Shown here: one piece after another, positions 14,065 through 19,237 of the stretch
Position numbering within the stretch: the stretch's first letter is position 1
Layout: every line of letters starts with the position of its first letter
From: Ruminococcus sp. UBA4321
GTDB taxonomy: Bacteria; Bacillota; Clostridia; Oscillospirales; Ruminococcaceae
NCBI GenBank assembly: GCA_002393815.1
Contig: DGUB01000067.1
Coordinates: 44,700-63,936, forward strand
DNA: 19,237 nt
Direction of reading: 5' to 3'
Translations under genes and position numbers: made by a program
The notes under the pieces: generated by a model
Database searches by the model: none
Told to the model about the DNA's origin: nothing
Seen by the model: the letters and a program-made list of their open reading frames with translations, nothing else

Positions 14065-14923
14065 AAAGCAGGAATGGCAGAGAGTTGGCATTTATTTTCT
14101 GCTGTCCTATGCGATTGCCTATCTTCCGGAAATCTTCCTCGGCTGGAAGATGGGAAACTATGAGAACTGGAACGACCCGAAACTGATGGTCTGGTTTCTG
14201 TTCGCGACGTTTTCGCCGGCGATTGCCGTCGTTCTGACAAGAACCATCACCGGAGAGGGCTGGAAAGACAGTCTTCTGCATCTGAATTTAAAAGGCAATC
14301 TGAAATATTATGTATTATCGGTCTTTTTCCTGATAGCGTTTGAACTTCCCAGAGGCATCACCGCAAACCTGATGGCAGGGGAAACCCCGTTTGCAGGTTT
14401 TACCGTTCCGAAATTTTTCGGAATTCTTCTGCTGACGGCAGGCATGTCCATTCCGTTAGCGTTCGTCAATTTCGGCGAAGAATTAGGCTGGAGAGGGTAT
14501 TTATATCCGAAACTGGAAAAGCTGATCGGCGTACCGGGGACGGTGATTCTCGGCGGAATCATCTGGGGATTATGGCACGCCCCTCTGACCGTGAAGGGAC
14601 ACAATTTCGGGACGGATTATCCGGGCTTTCCGTATCTGGGCTTACTTCTGATGAGCCTGTTCTGTATCAGCCTGGGCGCGTTCCTGATGTGGCTGACAAA
14701 AAAGACAAATTCCGTTTATCCGGCGAGTATCGCGCATTCTGTCAATAATAATTCTGCCGGACTGGTTGCCTATTCTCTGTTTTCCGAAAAAATTGACAAA
14801 GACAGTATTAATTTATTTCAGCAGTCTGCCGTTATGATTGGCTATATGCTGATTCTGGCGATAATCTTCACACTCCTGATTCTGAAAGACAGCAAAAAAC
14901 AGAATATTCCGGCGGAAACCTAA
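14054..14923 (+). CDS. CPBP family intramembrane metalloprotease
   Basis: A 289-residue membrane protein of the CPBP (CAAX protease and bacteriocin-processing) family, with about eight hydrophobic helices. The active-site motifs are intact: E142-E143-x-x-x-R147 in NFGEELGWRGYLYPKLEK, H175 in IWGLWHAPL, and H228 with N232 in IAHSVNNN. Such proteins cleave peptides within the membrane or protect against bacteriocins. It is the last gene of the gntR-ABC operon, overlapping the second permease by 11 bases with GGGGCGGAG ahead of its ATG, so it is probably made together with the transporter. Processing of an exported peptide, or immunity to one, are both reasonable ideas; no peptide precursor gene is seen nearby. 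Confidence 0.92.
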   Translation: MQDKKQEWQRVGIYFLLSYAIAYLPEIFLGWKMGNYENWNDPKLMVWFLFATFSPAIAVVLTRTITGEGWKDSLLHLNLKGNLKYYVLSVFFLIAFELPRGITANLMAGETPFAGFTVPKFFGILLLTAGMSIPLAFVNFGEELGWRGYLYPKLEKLIGVPGTVILGGIIWGLWHAPLTVKGHNFGTDYPGFPYLGLLLMSLFCISLGAFLMWLTKKTNSVYPASIAHSVNNNSAGLVAYSLFSEKIDKDSINLFQQSAVMIGYMLILAIIFTLLILKDSKKQNIPAET

Positions 14924-14942
14924 TCCGCCGGAATTGCTTTTT
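14907..14942. terminator. Terminator shared by the CPBP and anchored-protein genes
   Basis: A perfect 10-bp stem (TTCCGGCGGA 14907-14916 with TCCGCCGGAA 14924-14933) has a 7-base loop that ends in the CPBP stop codon. A T-rich tail (TTGCTTTTT) follows on the plus strand. On the minus strand a T-rich stretch also follows, so it may serve both convergent genes. Confidence 0.82.
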
Positions 14943-16272
14943 AATCTGCTTCTATTAGTTTCAGCATATTGTCTGACATATCGTAAAATACAAATCTGCT
15001 GCTGCTGATTTTGATAAATCTGCCGATTTGTCCGGATAAATAAGAAGTGGCTGTATTCTGGAGATTTGCGCCGCTCATCAGGAGAATATCCGGATTTTCG
15101 GCATTTTTCAGCAGAGTGGAACTGCCGTGTTCTGCCGAAACATCAAACTGATAGATATTTTTCTGAGCATCATAATAATACAGACCGTCACTGCCGACAC
15201 AGAAGCTGACAATATTTTTAAAATCAGAAACAGGCATTGCCGTGTTAGCCTCTCCTGACGGCAGAAGCTGTACTGTTCTGACAACAGCGGCACTTCTCTT
15301 TTCTGCTGCGGCACCAAACCAGTAATAACAATCCTGACTCAAAAACGGGTATGCATAGACAACTCCCGAAAAAATCTGCCGTAAAGGAAGATTGCGCTGG
15401 ATAAAATCCTTTGCTGTCAGTGAAATGGTACTGATACTGTAACTTGCTGTGTTGATTTCGGCAGCGGTATCTTCAGCGGAAAAATAAATATTTTCGTAGT
15501 TGGCATCAGACGGGAAGTAATACATTGTACTGGCATCTCCGACAGCCCATGCATCATGCGTGACATCATAAAGAGAACCGTCAATGACGGCATAAAGCGT
15601 TCCGGTTTTAGGATTGACGGAAATCAGCTTGATTTCATCGGAAATATCTGCAAGCAGTTTTTCTTCTCCGGTTTTCATGCTGCGGGATTTGATGCTATGG
15701 GGTGTGGGCATATAATACAGCGTATCAGAAAACGGGTCATAGTCGAAAAAAGAGACATTTTCCCACATCCAGACGGAAGCAAAGTCCTTATCATATTCGC
15801 TTACAAATTCATTCGGCTGCGGTTCACCGCTGTATTCATACCAGCCTTTGTCATAAGGGGCAGGAGGCTGCGGAATGGCAGCAAGATTTGTGACATGGAA
15901 CGTGCTGTCCGCCTTGATTTCGTCCTGTACCGGTATCGTTTCGGACGGAGCGGTTTCTGTTTCCGGAGTTTGTGTTTCTGATTTTGTCGGCGCGGTTTCC
16001 GATTCCGTTTCCGGGACAGCAGTTTCTGTTTCGGGAGCAGTTTCCGGAAGTTTCACTTCTGCATTCTGAACAGAGGCAGTTTCCGAAACGGTGGTTTCGA
16101 CAGCAGCAGTTTCAACAGAAGCAGTTTCAGCCGGCTGTCTTTTGGTATTATCAAAAATCTGCGTGACATTTGCGAGAATCGTTGTCAGCGTGACAAGTCC
16201 GCTGGCGACTGCACCAATGATGATTTTTCCTGATGTTCCGTTTCCGGAATTCTGATTGCTGTTATCTCCCAT
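14941..16272 (-). CDS. Membrane-anchored protein with Thr/Glu/Pro-rich stalk and beta-rich domain
   Basis: A 443-residue protein I cannot name. After a polar N-terminus rich in Asn and Ser (1-15) comes one hydrophobic helix (about 17-36), then a low-complexity stalk (47-118) of SET, PET and VET units. The C-terminal region (about 125-443) is rich in Tyr, Ser and beta-prone segments (LYYMPTPHSIKSRSM, TGTLYAVIDGSLYDV, DGLYYYDAQKNIYQFD) in a pattern like the DUF5050 or beta-propeller proteins of Clostridia. The likely arrangement is a cell-surface domain held by one helix, although the charges flanking the helix do not settle the orientation. ATG 16272 was chosen over upstream candidates because AAAGGA lies ten bases ahead and the promoter at 16309-16337 lies upstream of it. 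It is divergent from ilvB. No enzyme motif is visible. Confidence 0.78.
   Translation of the reverse strand: MGDNSNQNSGNGTSGKIIIGAVASGLVTLTTILANVTQIFDNTKRQPAETASVETAAVETTVSETASVQNAEVKLPETAPETETAVPETESETAPTKSETQTPETETAPSETIPVQDEIKADSTFHVTNLAAIPQPPAPYDKGWYEYSGEPQPNEFVSEYDKDFASVWMWENVSFFDYDPFSDTLYYMPTPHSIKSRSMKTGEEKLLADISDEIKLISVNPKTGTLYAVIDGSLYDVTHDAWAVGDASTMYYFPSDANYENIYFSAEDTAAEINTASYSISTISLTAKDFIQRNLPLRQIFSGVVYAYPFLSQDCYYWFGAAAEKRSAAVVRTVQLLPSGEANTAMPVSDFKNIVSFCVGSDGLYYYDAQKNIYQFDVSAEHGSSTLLKNAENPDILLMSGANLQNTATSYLSGQIGRFIKISSSRFVFYDMSDNMLKLIEAD
15919..16134 (-). repeat. Degenerate Thr/Glu/Pro codon repeats in the stalk
   Basis: This section of the anchored protein gene encodes residues 47-118. 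It consists of imperfect short units reading as [A/P/S]-x-E-T, visible on the plus strand as recurring GTTTC[CT]G. Repeat number may vary between strains by slippage, changing stalk length. Confidence 0.7.
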
Positions 16273-16308
16273 CTGAAATATTTCCTTTCTTTTGTGATTC
16301 TGAATATC

Positions 16309-16337
16309 ATTATACTGCAAAATATAATTTTTGTCAA
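16309..16337 (-). promoter_or_regulatory. Promoter for the anchored-protein gene
   Basis: On the minus strand a perfect TTGACA (16332-16337), a 17-base spacer and a perfect TATAAT (16309-16314). Transcription would start near 16302, 30 bases before the ATG at 16272, which supports that start. Confidence 0.9.
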
Positions 16338-16418
16338 GAGAGAAAATCGTGATTTTGTCAAATCCGGTTGTTGAAACTTGTGCAGAATGGCAAAATTCAA
16401 ATATTCTCTTGATTTGAC
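16334..16418. repeat. Inverted repeats between the divergent promoters
   Basis: TCAAGAG (16334-16340) is inverted as CTCTTGA (16406-16412), and GTCAAATC (16357-16364) is inverted as GATTTGAC (16411-16418). The outer pair overlaps the -35 elements of both divergent promoters. They could bind a shared regulator, or simply reflect two similar promoters facing apart. Confidence 0.4.
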
Positions 16419-16437
16419 TTCGTGAAAGTGCTATAAT
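16409..16437 (+). promoter_or_regulatory. Promoter for ilvBNC
   Basis: TTGATT (16409-16414), a 17-base spacer and a perfect TATAAT (16432-16437) preceded by TGC, an extended -10. The leader is only about 40 bases, too short for a T-box or a leader-peptide attenuator. The -35 overlaps an inverted repeat. Confidence 0.87.
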
Positions 16438-16484
16438 AAAAGACAAGAACTGTTTTTTCAAAACAAAAAGAAAGGATTGAAATC

Positions 16485-18167
16485 ATGATTTTATCAGGCG
16501 CAGAAATTGTAGTAGAAACGCTGATTGAGCAGGGATGCAAAACCGTGTTCGGCTATCCCGGCGGTCAGGTTATCAACTTATACGACGCATTATACACCAG
16601 AAGCGACAGAATTCAGCATATCTTAACCGCTCACGAACAGGGTGCGGCTCATGCCGCTGACGGTTATGCCAGAGCCAGCGGAGAAGTCGGCGTTGTCATT
16701 GCGACTTCCGGACCCGGCGCGACGAATCTGGTGACCGGCATTGCCACGGCTTATCTGGATTCCATTCCGATGGTTGCCATCACCGGAAACGTTCCGAATT
16801 CCTTAATCGGTCGTGACAGCTTCCAGGAAGTCGATATCACCGGCGTGACACTGCCTATCACAAAGCATAATTTCCTTGTCAAGAGCATTGACAAGCTCGC
16901 AGATACCATCCGGGAAGCGTTTGTGATTGCTAAATCCGGCAGACCGGGACCCGTTCTGATTGATATTCCGAAAGACGTACAGGTTGCAACATATCCCTAT
17001 CAGGCATGTCCTGTTGTCGAAAAGAAAAATCAGAAGAAGGCAAAGGGCGACAAGCTTTCCAGAGCGGCGCAGATGATTGCCGAAGCCGAAAAGCCTTATA
17101 TTTATTTCGGCGGCGGTGCGGTTTCTGCCGACGTTTCAGAAGAAATTACCGAACTCGCTGACAAGATTGATGCACCTATCGGCTGTACCATGATGGGACT
17201 TTCCGCTGTTCCGGTGACACATCCGCGTTATCTGGGTATGGAAGGCATGCACGGACATTATGCTTCCAGCGTATCGCAGGACGAAGCAGACCTGATTATC
17301 ACCATCGGCGCAAGATTCAGCGACCGTGCAACCGGAAACGTTTCCAAATATGCCAGAAAAGCGAAGATTATTCATATTGATGCCGACGGCGCAGAACTGA
17401 ACAAGAATGTTGCTGTCGAATTAGGCATTGAATGCGATATCAAAGACGCACTCCGGAGACTGATTTCTCTGGTTGACAAGAAAACCCATCCCAACTGGAT
17501 GGCGAGAATCGAAGAACTCAAAGCCGAAGAACATGCACAGTTCGAGAAAGTTACCGCTAAGGACAGAATCACGCCTTATGCACTGATTCAGGAAACGGCA
17601 AAGCATACTGAAGCAGATACGCCGATTGTCACAGACGTTGGTCAGCATCAGATGTGGGTAGCACAGTATTATCCGTTCCGGAATTCCAGAACGTTTATTT
17701 CCAGCGGCGGTCTGGGAACGATGGGCTTCGGACTGGGTGCGGCAATCGGTGCGGCAAAGGCAACCGGAAAGAGAACGGTTTTATTCACCGGTGACGGCAG
17801 TTTCGGCATGAACCTGAACGAATTAGCCACCGTTTCCGCTGAAAATCTTCCCGTTGTGATTGTCATCATGAATAATCATGTACTCGGCATGGTGCGCCAG
17901 TGGCAGACTTTATTCTTCCAGAAACACTACTCGAATACTGACCTGCACGGCAGAAAAACAGATTTTGTCAAGCTTGCCGAAGCATTCGGCGTAAAGGGCT
18001 ACCGGATTCAGAATCTTTCCGAACTCTCCGGCACAATCGAAAAGGCATTCGCCGAAAATGCGCCTGTTCTGATTGACTGCGCTATCTACGAAGATGAATT
18101 CGTTCTCCCGATGCTTCCGCCCGGCGGCTGTATCGAAGATATTATCACAGAAAGGAGCGATAAGTAA
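16485..18167 (+). CDS. ilvB: Acetolactate synthase large (catalytic) subunit
   Basis: A 560-residue thiamine diphosphate enzyme, the usual length. It condenses two pyruvates, or pyruvate with 2-oxobutyrate, in the first common step of valine, leucine and isoleucine synthesis. E51 in ILTAHEQGAAHAADGYARASG is the cofactor-activating glutamate. The N-terminal pyrimidine-binding domain, the central domain (about 190-330, with IITIGARFSDRATG) and the C-terminal diphosphate-binding domain follow in order. The last contains the G436-D-G motif running to MNN (GDGSFGMNLNEL...VIMNN). These features place it with anabolic, FAD-containing synthases rather than the catabolic AlsS type, as does the adjacent regulatory subunit. 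AAAGGA precedes the ATG, and the stop overlaps ilvN by one base. Confidence 0.97.
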   Translation: MILSGAEIVVETLIEQGCKTVFGYPGGQVINLYDALYTRSDRIQHILTAHEQGAAHAADGYARASGEVGVVIATSGPGATNLVTGIATAYLDSIPMVAITGNVPNSLIGRDSFQEVDITGVTLPITKHNFLVKSIDKLADTIREAFVIAKSGRPGPVLIDIPKDVQVATYPYQACPVVEKKNQKKAKGDKLSRAAQMIAEAEKPYIYFGGGAVSADVSEEITELADKIDAPIGCTMMGLSAVPVTHPRYLGMEGMHGHYASSVSQDEADLIITIGARFSDRATGNVSKYARKAKIIHIDADGAELNKNVAVELGIECDIKDALRRLISLVDKKTHPNWMARIEELKAEEHAQFEKVTAKDRITPYALIQETAKHTEADTPIVTDVGQHQMWVAQYYPFRNSRTFISSGGLGTMGFGLGAAIGAAKATGKRTVLFTGDGSFGMNLNELATVSAENLPVVIVIMNNHVLGMVRQWQTLFFQKHYSNTDLHGRKTDFVKLAEAFGVKGYRIQNLSELSGTIEKAFAENAPVLIDCAIYEDEFVLPMLPPGGCIEDIITERSDK

Positions 18168-18673
18168 TGGAACGTTTTGTCATTGCAATTCTGGTAGAGA
18201 ATCAGCCCGGCATCCTGACCCGCGTTGCAAGCATGTTCAACCGCCGCGGCTTCAATATCGACAGCCTGACTGTCAGCGAAACGGAAATGCATGAATATTC
18301 CAGAATTACCATCTCCCTGACTGGTGATAATGGCATCTGCCGGCAGATTATCAAACAGCTCAAAAAGCTCTATAACGTCAAAGAAGTCAAGGTCATGGAA
18401 AAGGAAAAAAGCGTGTTCCGTGAACTGGCTCTGATTAAACTCCGGAATACCCCGGAAACCCGTCAGGAAATCTTATCCGCTGTGGATATTTTCCGTTCCA
18501 AGATTGTTGATTTTTCTCCGTCAACGCTCTGTGTCGAAATTACAGGAGAAACTTCCAAAATTGAGGCATTTATTGCACTTGTGGAACCGCTCGGCATTCT
18601 CGAAATGTGCCGTACCGGCGTAGTGGCTATCCAGAGAGGCTGCCACTATCTGAACAGCGATACAAGTCTTTAA
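18167..18673 (+). CDS. ilvN: Acetolactate synthase small (regulatory) subunit
   Basis: A 168-residue partner of IlvB, close to the normal length of long-form small subunits. The N-terminal ACT domain (about 1-75; [29 protein letters not shown]) binds the feedback inhibitor valine in this family, and the second half (about 85-168; [30 protein letters not shown]) is the conserved C-terminal domain. The ATG overlaps the ilvB stop by one base and has AAAGGAG upstream, suiting equal production of both subunits. It is also known as ilvH in some genomes. Confidence 0.96.
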   Translation: MERFVIAILVENQPGILTRVASMFNRRGFNIDSLTVSETEMHEYSRITISLTGDNGICRQIIKQLKKLYNVKEVKVMEKEKSVFRELALIKLRNTPETRQEILSAVDIFRSKIVDFSPSTLCVEITGETSKIEAFIALVEPLGILEMCRTGVVAIQRGCHYLNSDTSL

Positions 18674-18717
18674 ATCATATATTAATTTATTCTATATTTG
18701 TAAAGGAGTTCTTTAAC

Positions 18718-19237
18718 ATGGCAGAAGCAAGAATTTTTTATCAGCAGGATTGTGATATTCACAAGCTCGACGGCAAGACCGTAGCAATTATCGGTTACGG
18801 CTCTCAGGGTCACGCACATGCGCTCAACCTTCAGGAAAGCGGCGTGAATGTTGTCGTTGGTCTGTATGAAGGCAGCAAAAGCTGGGCAAAGGCTGAAAAG
18901 CAGGGTCTGAAAGTCATGACAACTGCCGAAGCTGCTAAAATCGCTGACATTATCATGATTCTGATTCCGGATGAAAAGCAGAAAGCTCTGTATGAATCTG
19001 ATATCAAGCCTTATCTGACAGCAGGCAAGACACTGGCTTTCGCACACGGCTTTAATATTCATTTCGGCTGTATCGTTCCTCCGGCTGATGTGAATGTTAT
19101 CATGATTGCGCCGAAAGCTCCGGGTCATACCGTAAGAAGCGAATATCAGGCTGGCAAGGGTACTCCCTGCTTAATCGCTGTTCAGCAGGATGCAACAGGC
19201 GACGCTCAGGAAATCGGTCTGGCTTATGCAGCAGGTA
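18718..19237 (+). CDS. ilvC: Ketol-acid reductoisomerase, N-terminal part (cut by window end)
   Basis: The first 173 codons of the enzyme for the second step of the pathway, which isomerises and reduces acetolactate or acetohydroxybutyrate. The reading frame is open to the window end. The dinucleotide-binding motif [19 protein letters not shown] (24-42) is intact, and [14 protein letters not shown] lies further on. In the cofactor loop, V-V-G-L-Y50-E51-G-S-K-S-W, tyrosine takes the place of the arginine common in NADPH-specific enzymes. AAAGGAG lies nine bases before the ATG. The 44 bases after ilvN contain no terminator, so it is probably cotranscribed with ilvBN. Confidence 0.96.
   Translation, partial: MAEARIFYQQDCDIHKLDGKTVAIIGYGSQGHAHALNLQESGVNVVVGLYEGSKSWAKAEKQGLKVMTTAEAAKIADIIMILIPDEKQKALYESDIKPYLTAGKTLAFAHGFNIHFGCIVPPADVNVIMIAPKAPGHTVRSEYQAGKGTPCLIAVQQDATGDAQEIGLAYAAG

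Noticed and set aside
15919..16134. CRISPR-like or minisatellite array
   Set aside because: The repeats are short, imperfect and in frame with Thr/Glu/Pro codons, so they are a protein stalk; there are no uniform spacers.
16273..16461. Longer start for the anchored protein, up to 16461
   Set aside because: It would run through a perfect promoter for the same gene (16309-16337) and lacks a ribosome binding site, while ATG 16272 has one.

Overview
The window reads as a chromosomal segment from a Gram-positive, mid-GC anaerobe of the Clostridia, most like Ruminococcus and relatives (Oscillospiraceae). This is inferred from the style of the proteins (GAF-GGDEF and EAL-PAS signalling proteins, a DUF5662 protein, a GntR/ABC module, a bifunctional RSH enzyme), from strong AAGGAGG-type ribosome binding sites, and from textbook sigma-A promoters with 17-base spacers. 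No database search was possible, so the genus is a judgement. Almost the whole window is explained by ordinary genes; no phage, insertion sequence or CRISPR array is visible.

Layout. Positions 1-287 hold an upstream terminator and a tRNA-Ser(GCU) with its own promoter and terminator. Positions 380-2792 encode an OmpR-type response regulator and its membrane sensor kinase. A bidirectional terminator separates them from a convergent c-di-GMP block (2839-5887, minus strand): a GAF-GGDEF protein and an EAL-PAS-PAS protein that lie in different frames, with a run of eight A just before the GGDEF stop codon. A tRNA-Ser(UGA) follows on the minus strand (6022-6108). Positions 6259-11092 form a probable operon of recJ, relA/spoT (RSH) and a DUF5662 gene that overlaps the RSH gene by four bases.

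Positions 11266-14923 form a tightly packed five-gene operon: a YtrA-type GntR repressor, an ABC ATPase, two ABC-2 permeases and a CPBP membrane protease, all behind a promoter embedded in nested inverted repeats. This resembles regulated peptide-export or peptide-stress modules and is the best candidate for an interesting system, although its substrate cannot be read from sequence. A minus-strand gene (14941-16272) encodes a membrane-anchored protein with a Thr/Glu/Pro-rich stalk and a probable extracellular beta-rich domain. Divergent from it is the branched-chain amino acid operon ilvB-ilvN-ilvC, with ilvC cut by the window end.

How the parts relate. The central operon pairs DNA repair (RecJ) with the stringent response (RSH). 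The left block contains two signal-input systems (two-component and c-di-GMP), and the right end makes isoleucine, valine and leucine precursors. Each transcription unit mostly has its own promoter and rho-independent terminator, so the units look independently regulated.
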